Source: Pseudoalteromonas luteoviolacea NCIMB 1944 (GTDB lineage: Bacteria; Pseudomonadota; Gammaproteobacteria; Enterobacterales; Alteromonadaceae). From it: 64,000 nt of DNA. A program made the position numbers and the translations under genes. How positions within the stretch are numbered: the stretch's first letter is position 1; the number at the start of each line of letters is the position of its first letter. The notes under the pieces were generated by a model. That model was not told the DNA's origin and ran no database searches. It saw only the letters and a program-made list of their open reading frames with translations. The stretch is from the NCBI RefSeq assembly GCF_001625565.1, contig NZ_AUXS01000028.1, positions 1-64,000 on the forward strand, in the 5' to 3' direction. Below are positions 41,434 through 52,292 of this stretch, piece by piece.

Positions 41434-43458
41434 ATGAAACTTGTTAGCCTAGCAGTGATTGCTGCTTTGGGAGGAGCTTCGTTTGTTGCTGTAGCGAACC
41501 CCATCTCCGTCGAAAACCTAACTCTGCAGACAATTGTGCAACCAGACGCATCGCTCAGTACGTATGAGCAGGTTTCTCAGCGCTTGGCGCAACATGGCAT
41601 CAATGAAAAAAACCGTCCGCATTTGTTTCATGTGTTAAAGACCACAGAAATTAACCAAGCGAGTCAATCAGAGATGGGCATTGCCAGTGTATCCGGTTTG
41701 GCAAATCCGGCAAACACGGAATGCGATAACGAAAAAGTCTGCTCTTTTTTTACTGACATGGGCTTTAGAACAGCCACTGACTCCAACGGTAATGATTACG
41801 TTATTATCTCAGCGATCAACAGTGAAACAGCCCCGACGACTTATACTTTTTTAGACTTGTCACTGGTTAATGAGCATGGCGAGCCAATTACGATCCCGCG
41901 CTTTATTGAGTATTGGGGCGAAGGCGTTACCAAGAAGCGCATGGATATTACATCTGTTGGTAGGCTTAGCGATATTTTACCTAAGTTGATGGCAGCGGAA
42001 CAAATTTTTGCCAATGCTTGGGTTACCGTTACGTATATCAATGCTAGCGGTGTTGAAGTGGCTGAAACGAAGCAAATGTCCATGGAGTATTCAAAAGATA
42101 CATTGCTAGCTGATCTTGGCTACGTAAGAAACTCTCCAGAAGGTCAAGGCTTGGAAGTATTCGACCCAACAGCGGAGATGACAATCCAGCCTGCAAGCAG
42201 TTACACACAGATTGGTGCAAATTTACTTGAGAAAGGGGTGACAGCGCCAGTTGATAGAAAAGAAATTGACAATGCTGACCCAACGAATAACCGCATCAAA
42301 GTTTGTTTAAACCGCCGATATGATGACTGTGATATTGACGCCTATTACGATCCCGGCACACCTAATGACCAAATTAAAGCGGTTGTACCATTTACTGGAT
42401 TTAGGGATGTAATGGGCCGTGTGACTAAGATCTATCGCCCTGATTGGTCAACTAAAAATGTAACCTTTGACGATAATGGCAACCCAACTTATACCATTAA
42501 CCCAAAAGGGGAAAGACCGGTAGAGCTATACCACGGCACTGAGATCTTTATCCAAACTAAAGAGCTTGGTGGTGCAACTGCACTTGGTGGTGGTTATCAG
42601 GGATCAAATCATCTGTTTTCTGATCACATTAACCTGAAATATTTTACTAAAAAAGTTGGCTCGATGACTTTTGATATGACGCGTATTTCGTGGAACATTC
42701 CTAGATCGAAAGGGATCTTTGGCGATGCACGACTATATGGTCGTTATGAAGATGCACACTGGATCATGAACTTGTCAATTGAAAGTGAAGAGACCAGAGG
42801 GCCGCGCAAAATGACCAGAAGATATTCGTACGTTGTTGGCAGTGCGGATATGCCTGATGATCAGTCTTGGAAAGATATTGAGCACCCACCACTACAAATG
42901 GTATTTAGCTGTTTGGCAAAAGGTTCCATGATTAAGCTTGCCAACGGCAAAGAGCTAGCGATAGAGCAGCTAAGCGTTGGTGAAACGGTATTGGGAGCGA
43001 GCCAGTTTGCGCCAAACGTTCATATACCACTTGAAATTAAAGATATTTCCATCGGCTCTGAAAGTCAGCCAATGATCAAGCTGACGACTGAATCTGGCAA
43101 AGAGCTGTTACTCACTGAATCTCATCCAGTTGTTACACTATCGGGTGTATCTTCATGGGCCAATAAAGTACAAGTTGGTGATCGTATTCGCACGGCGTCA
43201 GGGCTGGAGCTGATCACTGAGGTTAAAGAAGAGAAATACAATGAGCACGTCTATAACTTGAAACTAGCCAGAACTGCAGATGATCCAAATCACAGTCCGG
43301 GTGAAACATTCTCAATGTTTGCAAATGGCCTACAGGTCGGTGATTTAGCAATGCAAACAGACAATGAGTTTGAAGAGCTTGTTGAAACAGAGCAAGACGT
43401 CCTCAAGCGCATTCCAGAAGCATGGCACAAAGACTACCTTAATAGCCTCAACAAGTAG
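41434..43458 (+). CDS. Secreted protein with C-terminal Hint (intein-like) domain
   Basis: A 674-residue protein with a signal peptide (VIAALGGASFVAVANP). Residues about 25-490 are unrecognised but include a long beta-rich region (FIEYWGEGVTKKRMDITS, DVMGRVTKIYRPDW). A Hint domain begins with Cys 493 in MVFSCLAKGSMIKLANG, followed by the block-B motif T561-E-S-H564 and VYNLKLA. It ends in FANGLQVGD, where inteins would have a terminal His-Asn. The nucleophile Cys and TxxH are present but the C-terminal Asn is missing. An N-S acyl shift and thioester cleavage remain possible, while protein splicing does not. A tail of about 50 residues follows. Confidence 0.8.
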   Translation: MKLVSLAVIAALGGASFVAVANPISVENLTLQTIVQPDASLSTYEQVSQRLAQHGINEKNRPHLFHVLKTTEINQASQSEMGIASVSGLANPANTECDNEKVCSFFTDMGFRTATDSNGNDYVIISAINSETAPTTYTFLDLSLVNEHGEPITIPRFIEYWGEGVTKKRMDITSVGRLSDILPKLMAAEQIFANAWVTVTYINASGVEVAETKQMSMEYSKDTLLADLGYVRNSPEGQGLEVFDPTAEMTIQPASSYTQIGANLLEKGVTAPVDRKEIDNADPTNNRIKVCLNRRYDDCDIDAYYDPGTPNDQIKAVVPFTGFRDVMGRVTKIYRPDWSTKNVTFDDNGNPTYTINPKGERPVELYHGTEIFIQTKELGGATALGGGYQGSNHLFSDHINLKYFTKKVGSMTFDMTRISWNIPRSKGIFGDARLYGRYEDAHWIMNLSIESEETRGPRKMTRRYSYVVGSADMPDDQSWKDIEHPPLQMVFSCLAKGSMIKLANGKELAIEQLSVGETVLGASQFAPNVHIPLEIKDISIGSESQPMIKLTTESGKELLLTESHPVVTLSGVSSWANKVQVGDRIRTASGLELITEVKEEKYNEHVYNLKLARTADDPNHSPGETFSMFANGLQVGDLAMQTDNEFEELVETEQDVLKRIPEAWHKDYLNSLNK

Positions 43459-43472
43459 GACACAAACTAGCT

Positions 43473-43491
43473 GAGGCCTTACTCAGGCCTC
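43473..43491 (+). other. Intergenic hairpin
   Basis: GAGGCC, loop TTACTCA, GGCCTC, between the Hint gene and the next ORF. It has no U-run. Confidence 0.4.
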
Positions 43492-43509
43492 TTCACGGAG
43501 TGAAAACAA

Positions 43510-44757
43510 ATGAAAAAATACAATTTCATTAGCCTTGCGCTGGCTTTGTCAGCAGTTCCAGCCATTGCTCAAATATCTGAAACCCCAAAGACGTTAAGTG
43601 AATTAAAGGCGTTGTCTGGCGAGGCCAAGAGCATAGATCTAGTGCCGCTTGGGACGGCTTATCAAAGTAAAGGGGATGTTTTACTAGGTCTTCAGTCAGT
43701 TCAAGGGACTGCTGTTGAACATCTTGGTAATACCAATATCGATTTTAGAGTGGGTGTTGATCTGAGTTATGAACAGGCACTTAAGCTGATCGACGGCAAA
43801 GTGGATGCGGGTTTTAAATTCCCAGCGGTTCGCGTTGATGCTGGCGCAAATTACGCGAAAGATATCAGTGCGGATAGATATACGGGCACTTACAGTGTCT
43901 ATTCATCCGTTAAGCCTAAGTCTCGTATTTTGATGCCGACAGGCGATGCTGGTTATCAACCGACGCAAGCAGCCAAAGAATTGGCTCAGGCTTATCCTGG
44001 CAACAAAGCGGCCAACTTGGGTGATGGCTTTGTGCAAGGTTTTGCATATGGGTCGAATGTTGTTATCAACATGAAGATAGAATACCGCAATGAGCAAGAT
44101 AAGCGAAAAATTGGCGGTTACTTGAGTGTTGATTGGATCGGCAAAGTTAAGGTAGATGGGCAGCTACAAAAAATTGATGAAGAAAAACGTCAATCGGTCA
44201 AAATCTCTATCAGTGGTTACCAAAGTGGCGGAGATCCTAACCGACTACTTAACATCATTCCAAATGGCATCATGCGCTGTACGCTGCTCAACCCTGAGCC
44301 GTGTTTCAACCTGTTTGAAGCGGCGGTCAATTACTTAAAAACAGACTACATTAATCAGTTCGACTCTTTAGATGATTACAACATCACCGAAAGCTATATC
44401 ACTAAGTATTTAGATTCTGGTGCCGCACTGCAGCAGTTGATCCCCGATGCGGGTTATACGCCAGTAAATTACCTAACTAAGTTGGTAATAAAAGAATTGA
44501 CGGCACGTTGGATAGAAGAGCGTTTGACCTATCGCAGAGCGAAAAATCTACAGCGTTATTATGCAGCACAATTCTCGCCAGAGCAGTTAAATCAACTACA
44601 GCAAATCGAGAGCTCAAGCCGCGCAAACGCAAACTTGTTTGCTGATATGGTTGACTATTGTGAGCGCAATCCCGAAGGCAATTATTGCATCGACTATGAA
44701 TCTGGCAACCTCGCTTACTATAGAGATTATAGTGCGATCAGCGATGTATTAAAGTAA
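43510..44757 (+). CDS. Secreted protein with MACPF/CDC/stonustoxin-like fold (paralogue 1)
   Basis: A 415-residue protein with a signal peptide (1-20, ALSAVPAIAQ). The sequence follows the pattern of stonustoxin-type MACPF-CDC proteins. An opening strand VPLGTAYQSKGDVLLGLQSV comes first, then the ladder KVDAGFKFPAVRVDAGANYAK. The central motif is GDGFVQGFAYGSNVVINMKI, and KIGGYLSVDWIGKVKVDGQL contains Gly-Gly, followed by ISGYQSGGDP. Helical segments follow to the end. Two Cys in MRCTLLNPEPCF and two near the C-terminus may form disulfides. Such proteins insert as pores into membranes. The assignment is by pattern reading and not confirmed. It is closely related to the 45652 gene. Confidence 0.6.
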   Translation: MKKYNFISLALALSAVPAIAQISETPKTLSELKALSGEAKSIDLVPLGTAYQSKGDVLLGLQSVQGTAVEHLGNTNIDFRVGVDLSYEQALKLIDGKVDAGFKFPAVRVDAGANYAKDISADRYTGTYSVYSSVKPKSRILMPTGDAGYQPTQAAKELAQAYPGNKAANLGDGFVQGFAYGSNVVINMKIEYRNEQDKRKIGGYLSVDWIGKVKVDGQLQKIDEEKRQSVKISISGYQSGGDPNRLLNIIPNGIMRCTLLNPEPCFNLFEAAVNYLKTDYINQFDSLDDYNITESYITKYLDSGAALQQLIPDAGYTPVNYLTKLVIKELTARWIEERLTYRRAKNLQRYYAAQFSPEQLNQLQQIESSSRANANLFADMVDYCERNPEGNYCIDYESGNLAYYRDYSAISDVLK

Positions 44758-44767
44758 GGACACCATT

Positions 44768-45640
44768 ATGAAAAAGCTAACTAAGAGCAATTATGTTTCT
44801 TTAATCGCGCTTGTCTCATCGTTGCTCGCAGCAAGTGTGCAAGCGCAAACCCCCGCGGATGAACTCATTGAAAATGCCAAGTACAGTGAGTTGGGCGATA
44901 TGCTCACAACCACAGAGGCCCAAGGGCGCTTTGCTTGGATGAAAAAGTGTTATGACGGTCTGCTGGTTGAAATGTGGGAACAAATGTTTGATACCAGAGA
45001 GATCATTCCTAAAGAGCAAAAGCTTCAGCAACTGCAACAGCTGTGGCTATCTCAAGCTAAGATTGCCGCAGGCCAAGCGCAGTATGTGACCTTTGCCAAT
45101 GAAGACTTTACTAACCCCTATGAGTGGACTGCAGGAACCAGCGAAAATCAAGCCTGCATACTGATGCCGCCAGAGTATCAAGCGGTGGCTTTAAAAACGA
45201 CGGTTTTAAAACACAAGTACTGTGCAAATACCAGCTTTGGTAGCGAATGGGAGTGGATTGAAGGTGTCAAAATTGAAGAGTTTGAGCATATGTCAGGCTC
45301 GCACGAACACACTGTGGTGTCAGGGAAAGTTGTGACATTACCAGCGAATCGGGCGGTAAAAGTAACCGTGACACCTGGCAATGTCATTCCTGAATACCCC
45401 TCTTATGTTGCAGTACGGCTTTGGGCTGATTGGAACCACAATGGCGAATTCGATAACAATGAGCTAATGCATTCATCTGCGTCTGATGGGGTATTCCAGT
45501 TTGTGTTTAATGTGCCAAAGGATGTTCCTGAGGGCGTGACCTTGATGCGCGTCGCGTTGGATGCTGGCGGTGGTTCCGACAATGCTTGTCGACGTATTCA
45601 GTATGGCGAAGTTGAAGACTACCTGATCACAGTTCGTTAA
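44768..45640 (+). CDS. Secreted GEVED-domain protein
   Basis: A 290-residue protein with a signal peptide (LIALVSSLLAASVQAQ). Residues about 25-180 are helical then mixed, with Trp- and Cys-containing segments and no known family. Residues about 185-290 form a GEVED domain: VRLWADWNHNGEFDNNELMH, with Asp/Asn turns like calcium-binding loops, and the family-defining GEVEDYLITV end. Six Cys suggest an oxidised extracellular protein. It sits between two pore-former-like paralogues, with 10-11 bases on each side, so all three are one transcript. It may be an accessory or adhesin of that system. Confidence 0.75.
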   Translation: MKKLTKSNYVSLIALVSSLLAASVQAQTPADELIENAKYSELGDMLTTTEAQGRFAWMKKCYDGLLVEMWEQMFDTREIIPKEQKLQQLQQLWLSQAKIAAGQAQYVTFANEDFTNPYEWTAGTSENQACILMPPEYQAVALKTTVLKHKYCANTSFGSEWEWIEGVKIEEFEHMSGSHEHTVVSGKVVTLPANRAVKVTVTPGNVIPEYPSYVAVRLWADWNHNGEFDNNELMHSSASDGVFQFVFNVPKDVPEGVTLMRVALDAGGGSDNACRRIQYGEVEDYLITVR

Positions 45641-45651
45641 GGAAAGATGAT

Positions 45652-47130
45652 ATGAAACCTATTTATTTATCAGTTATTGCATTGGCATTAACTGGACAAA
45701 GTTTGGCAGCGCAAAGTGAAGCTACCGATGTTTCTAGCTCAAATCTATCGGGGTCGGTTATCTCGGGATTGATCAACGACCATGTTGCAATTGGCACTGC
45801 GTACGACAGCCAAAAAAAGCGCTTTTTAAATGTGCAACCTGTAGCTGGTGTGATTGATGAAACGTTTGGTAATACAGAGCTGAAGTTTAAAACTGGCATT
45901 GATATGAGCTATGACGACATGCTCAATACCTTAAATGGTAGTGTTGATGTTGATGTGAACTTTCCGGTAGTACGTGTGTCCGCGGGCGCTTCTTTGGCAA
46001 AAGAAATGGCCTCTAGTACCTATTCAAGTTCGTATACATTCAGTGCCGCAAGCACGCCCAAAAAACGTCTATTTTTACCAAAAAGCCAAAACCAAGGCTA
46101 TGTTCTATCACAAGTGGGCCAAGATATTGCCAATAACCATCAAACTAAATTACAAACTTTGGTAGGTGATGAGTTTGTAACGGGTGTTGAATACGGCGCA
46201 AATGTGCTAGTAAACCTCAAGATTGATTATGGCAGTAACAAGGACAAATCTGATATTGGCGGTTATTTAGATGTCGATTTATATGGTGGCGTGTTCAATG
46301 TTGGTGGTCAGCTGAGATACTTGAAGGATGAAACCAAATCATCGGTAAAAATAACGGTTCGTGCAGTGCAACAAGGGGGCGATCCTAAACAGTTACTGAG
46401 CATTATTCCAAATAACATCATTACCTGTTCGCTGGACAACCCAAAGCCTTGTTTTGATATGTTCTATGAAGCGGTCAAGTATGCGAAAACAGGGTTTAAT
46501 TCGCAGCTAAATAGCTTAAGTGACTACAATGTTGTTCGCTATTATACGACGCGTTACGAAAACTCTTCGCTGGCGCTACGCAGTTTAGTGCCTGAGTATC
46601 AAATTGTGCGCAATGCAACCAAGTGGTTGATCAGTGAGCTTGAAGATGACTTTAAGCAAGCAATCCTTGATGAACAACGCGCTGATAAGTTGCTCAACAG
46701 CTATTATGCATACCTTCCGGAGCAGCAGCGCATTGCGGTCGAGCGGATCAAAAACCTTGCCTATGACAATGCTTGGTTCTTCTTTAATGCGGCACAGTTC
46801 TGTCGTGATAACCCATTTGGTTATGCGTGTGAAAACAAAGTGCAAGAGATGAAAAGTGCGTGTGTAGAGCGTGGTAAAGCGTGCCCGGCAAGCTATAACG
46901 TCACGGATCTTCAATTGCCTAGCACTGACAAACAAGACTGGAAGCAATGCGAGTTAGCCAGACAAGAAGCTGTCAGAGCGGGTGTGGTCACAGAAGAGGA
47001 AAGTGCGCGATTCCGTAACTTAAGATGGGCACCAACTTTTATTGATGTTACAGCACCTGCGCGTGGCATTTTAAATTGGCGCTTATGTGAAGGCGCATTG
47101 AGCACTTATGGCAACGCCTTTGCTCAATAA
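45652..47130 (+). CDS. Secreted protein with MACPF/CDC/stonustoxin-like fold (paralogue 2)
   Basis: A 492-residue protein with a signal peptide (VIALALTGQSLAAQ). It aligns throughout with the 43510 protein: VAIGTAYDSQKKRFLNVQPV, SVDVDVNFPVVRVSAGASLA, GDEFVTGVEYGANVLVNLKI, DIGGYLDVDLYGGVFNVGGQ, AVQQGGDPKQLLSII, then TCSLDNPKPCFDMF. It has an extra Cys-rich C-terminal extension of about 75 residues. The shared motifs suggest two subunits of one pore-forming or binding complex, as in stonustoxin alpha/beta. That is inference. Confidence 0.6.
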   Translation: MKPIYLSVIALALTGQSLAAQSEATDVSSSNLSGSVISGLINDHVAIGTAYDSQKKRFLNVQPVAGVIDETFGNTELKFKTGIDMSYDDMLNTLNGSVDVDVNFPVVRVSAGASLAKEMASSTYSSSYTFSAASTPKKRLFLPKSQNQGYVLSQVGQDIANNHQTKLQTLVGDEFVTGVEYGANVLVNLKIDYGSNKDKSDIGGYLDVDLYGGVFNVGGQLRYLKDETKSSVKITVRAVQQGGDPKQLLSIIPNNIITCSLDNPKPCFDMFYEAVKYAKTGFNSQLNSLSDYNVVRYYTTRYENSSLALRSLVPEYQIVRNATKWLISELEDDFKQAILDEQRADKLLNSYYAYLPEQQRIAVERIKNLAYDNAWFFFNAAQFCRDNPFGYACENKVQEMKSACVERGKACPASYNVTDLQLPSTDKQDWKQCELARQEAVRAGVVTEEESARFRNLRWAPTFIDVTAPARGILNWRLCEGALSTYGNAFAQ

Positions 47131-47170
47131 CCTGAGTTTGGCCGCATAGTACTCTCAGGTCGATGCGGCC
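47131..47170 (+). promoter_or_regulatory. Interleaved inverted repeats (pseudoknot-like) before the 47188 gene
   Basis: CCTGAG (47131-47136) pairs with CTCAGG (47154-47159). GGCCGCAT (47140-47147) pairs with ATGCGGCC (47163-47170). The order A-B-A'-B' allows a pseudoknot or two mutually exclusive hairpins, ending 17 bases before the ATG. Confidence 0.55.
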
Positions 47171-47187
47171 TATTTCAAGGAGCGGAT

Positions 47188-48255
47188 ATGAAAATTTACT
47201 TGGCAGCCTTTGCCACGTTGTTGTCTTGTGTTGCTCATGGCAAGGTGTATTACAGTGAAAAAGCAAAAACAGCGGACTTAGGTAAGGCCTTTAATTTAAA
47301 TACACACACAATTGAACAACCTTGTTTACAAGGAGATGTTCAATACCATTCCAGCCTCTCAGGCAGTCTAAATTACTTTCAAAGAGTGGATGAAACCTTA
47401 ATTCGTCGCCGTACCTTTGGTGAAGTGCATGGTGGGATCAACTTATTCATTGTTGCTGGTAGTGTATCGACTTCCATGACACACCGTAATGCGACGGATA
47501 GTTTGTCTTTGACTTCACAGCTGCATTTGAAATTTAACGAAGGATACAGCACGCTCGAAGAGCGAGCGCTGATCGATGGTGTGGATATTGCCAGTTGCGG
47601 GCACAGCTTTATTTATCAAGTGAATTATGGCCGAGATTTATTCGTAAATACTCGCCTGCACTTTAAAACAGTAGAAGATTACAAACGTTTTGTGATCAAG
47701 ATAAAAATCCGTTTGCTGTTTTTCAAAAAGACCATCACTAAGGTAAAAGAAATCGAAAAGTATGCCGAAAGTGCAGTATTTAGTGTTGATGTTAACTCTA
47801 ATGGACCGTTACCTGAAAAGCTACAAAAGCAGTTAAATGAACGTCCAACCTATTGCCGGGGGAGCAATATAGGCCCTTGCCTAGAAACTCTACATGAATT
47901 GGTTGCGTATAGTTTTGATAGCAATGGGTTGGTGAAAGATTTGGCTGCACTGGATAAAGTGCCTCGCAGTTTTGTCGTGAAAGGGTTTCGAGATTCTGGT
48001 CATTATGGTGCGCAGGATTGGGTGGCGACAAACAATAGTGGATATGACCCCATTTGGCGCAGAGCTGACAGTCACTATGGTCAGGCTGTACGCGATTTGG
48101 AGCGCGCTAAGGCATTTTTACAAGTAGCAACGGAATCTGAATATGAACTGGCAAAGCTTCGCTATGAACAGGCGCAGGCAAAGCTTGCTGATGCCGAGTT
48201 ACTTAAATCTCGCTGTTTTTCGAAACCTTGGCTAGTAGAATGCAGCAGCCTTTAA
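47188..48255 (+). CDS. Secreted protein, shorter distant relative of the pore-former-like pair
   Basis: A 355-residue protein with a signal peptide (KIYLAAFATLLSCVAHGK). Partial similarity to the two larger proteins is seen in the central part: ERALIDGVDIASCGHSFIYQVNYGRDLFVNTRLHFK then YKRFVIKIKIRLLFFKK. A late section with CLETLHELVAYSF also parallels the NPxPCF segment of the others. The C-terminus is a charged coiled coil (YGQAVRDLERAKAFLQ, YELAKLRYEQAQAKLADAEL) ending in a Cys-containing tail. It is not a full MACPF match. A terminator follows. Confidence 0.5.
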   Translation: MKIYLAAFATLLSCVAHGKVYYSEKAKTADLGKAFNLNTHTIEQPCLQGDVQYHSSLSGSLNYFQRVDETLIRRRTFGEVHGGINLFIVAGSVSTSMTHRNATDSLSLTSQLHLKFNEGYSTLEERALIDGVDIASCGHSFIYQVNYGRDLFVNTRLHFKTVEDYKRFVIKIKIRLLFFKKTITKVKEIEKYAESAVFSVDVNSNGPLPEKLQKQLNERPTYCRGSNIGPCLETLHELVAYSFDSNGLVKDLAALDKVPRSFVVKGFRDSGHYGAQDWVATNNSGYDPIWRRADSHYGQAVRDLERAKAFLQVATESEYELAKLRYEQAQAKLADAELLKSRCFSKPWLVECSSL

Positions 48256-48267
48256 ATGTAGCACTTT

Positions 48268-48294
48268 AAGATTGGCCTTAAGGCTGATCTTTTT
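48268..48294 (+). terminator. Terminator after the 47188 gene
   Basis: AAGATTGGCCTT / AAGGCTGATCTT, a 12-base stem with two wobble pairs, then TTTTTGT. It begins 13 bases past the stop. Confidence 0.6.
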
Positions 48295-48528
48295 GTCTCT
48301 TCAATTAGATTGGATAACATGTTGAGGATCCACTGAAGGGACGTCTTTTTCTATATACGTACTAACTTGTGGAGTGTTAAGACAAAAAAATGATTATAAA
48401 GGATATTTTAGTTTCTTATGTGCTTTTCTCGTAATGTTTTGTTAACTTTTGCGTAGGAGCTAAGATACACTCAACTTATCAACTGCGATCAATTGCACCG
48501 CTAAACATACATATATCAAGGAACTGAT

Positions 48529-49239
48529 ATGAAAAAGCTGTTACCCATTTTACTGTTCATGTTCGCCGCCCATTTAAGTGCTGCACAGCTTGATTACTTT
48601 TGGGACTTTGGTGATGGCACGATCTCTAATCTTGCAGAACCGGAACACCAGTATAAGGCTGCCGGAATTTATACCGTCAAGAGAGAAGTCTATCAAAATG
48701 GCATTTTGGTGATGAAAAGCGAGCAAGTTGTCGATCTGGTAACGCCGAAGATAGTAGCGCTGGAAATAGCCTTGCCATCGCAAATAATTGCCAAACAAGG
48801 CACCGAGATATCCGCACTGTTAACAACCAGCGAGCCTATAGAGATGCTCAAATATCAATGGTTTTTAGATGAGGAATCACTCGGTGATGCCGTACAAGAA
48901 GCTGCCCTAGAATATGTATTTGAGAGATCAGGTAAGCATATGTTGAAGCTCCATGCACTTTGGGGCGCGACTATTGTAAAGTCGACAGAGATTGAGCTAG
49001 AGGTAGTTCAAGAAAGCGACAATATAGAACCGGGCGATGGTACTGACCCAGATGATGGAAATAAAGGGACAGATCCTGATGATGGTAACAGCGTCACACC
49101 ACCAGATAATGGCAATAAAGTACCTGACAACAGTGACAAGTCACCAAATCATGGGGAAGGAGACAGTGGTGGAGGTGGGAGTTTAGGTATTGTGAGCTTA
49201 TTTTGGCTGCTGTGTTTAATCCGTCGAAGACGTAAGTAA
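48529..49239 (+). CDS. PKD-domain protein with GlyGly-CTERM sorting tail
   Basis: A 236-residue protein with a signal peptide (LLPILLFMFAAHLSAAQ). A PKD domain starts at once (YFWDFGDGTISNLAEPEHQY, then AAGIYTVKREV). A second sandwich follows at about 85-165. A DDGN/TDPDDG-rich acidic linker leads to the C-terminus: GGGGSLGIVSLFWLLCL then RRRRK. That is the GlyGly-CTERM pattern (Gly run, hydrophobic helix, Arg cluster) processed by rhombosortase in type II secretion. The linker and tail suggest surface delivery after cleavage. It is separated from the previous gene by a terminator, so it may be transcribed on its own. Confidence 0.85.
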   Translation: MKKLLPILLFMFAAHLSAAQLDYFWDFGDGTISNLAEPEHQYKAAGIYTVKREVYQNGILVMKSEQVVDLVTPKIVALEIALPSQIIAKQGTEISALLTTSEPIEMLKYQWFLDEESLGDAVQEAALEYVFERSGKHMLKLHALWGATIVKSTEIELEVVQESDNIEPGDGTDPDDGNKGTDPDDGNSVTPPDNGNKVPDNSDKSPNHGEGDSGGGGSLGIVSLFWLLCLIRRRRK

Positions 49240-49243
49240 AAAC

Positions 49244-49273
49244 AAAAAAACCGCCCTAATTGGCGGTTTTTTT
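49244..49273 (+). terminator. Rho-independent terminator
   Basis: AAAAAAACCGCC, loop, GGCGGTTTTTTT directly after the PKD gene. It is a textbook stem and U-run and works in both directions. Confidence 0.85.
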
Positions 49274-49491
49274 ACGTACAAAATTTAATTCAGATGTGAC
49301 GTGATTTTGTAGTAAAGGACAGGTCCAAATGGTTATTGCTTGCATTATTTAATCATATTTGTGGTTTTATTTGGTGATTTTGTTTTTTGTTTTAGGTGTT
49401 TTACTTGGTTTGTTGAAATTTTTATGCTTGATCTGAGCTTTTTAGGCATGTTAAAACATATTTAATACATCAACAGGTACGATTGCTCTAA

Positions 49492-49563
49492 ATGAAAAAC
49501 ATCATGTTACTGACAACTTTGCTTAACCTCTTACTGATTATTGTAGGTAAGGGCGGGGCTTAG
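49492..49563 (+). CDS. leuL: leu operon leader peptide
   Basis: A 23-residue frame rich in Leu (7 of 23; MLLTTLLNLLLII) that ends 27 bases before the attenuator stem. Its Leu codons (TTA, CTG, TTG, CTT, CTC, TTA, CTG) would stall ribosomes when leucyl-tRNA is scarce. The GGCGGGG at 49552-49558, at the end of the leader, can pair with CCCCGCC at 49593-49599 and so prevent formation of the terminator. Confidence 0.85.
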   Translation: MKNIMLLTTLLNLLLIIVGKGGA

Positions 49564-49590
49564 TTGCGTGTTTTGAGCAACCAAATAGCA

Positions 49591-49617
49591 AACCCCGCCA
49601 ACGAGCGGGGTTTTTTA
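49591..49617 (+). terminator. leu attenuator
   Basis: AACCCCGC, loop CAACGA, GCGGGGTT followed by TTTTATTTT. It lies 25 bases before the leuA start and competes with the antiterminator described for leuL. Confidence 0.9.
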
Positions 49618-49641
49618 TTTTGCGCGAGCGAGGAAATAGGA

Positions 49642-52262
<2,621 letters not shown>

Positions 52263-52292
52263 TAGTTCGTGTTTAAAGGAAGGATGTAGCAA

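Noticed and set aside
39766..47266. Several open frames antisense to the secreted-protein genes
   Set aside because: They are shadows of the real plus-strand genes, which have signal peptides and family motifs.
49564..49641. Upstream in-frame start for leuA
   Set aside because: It would place the coding sequence across the attenuator, and the family N-terminus and ribosome site mark 49642.
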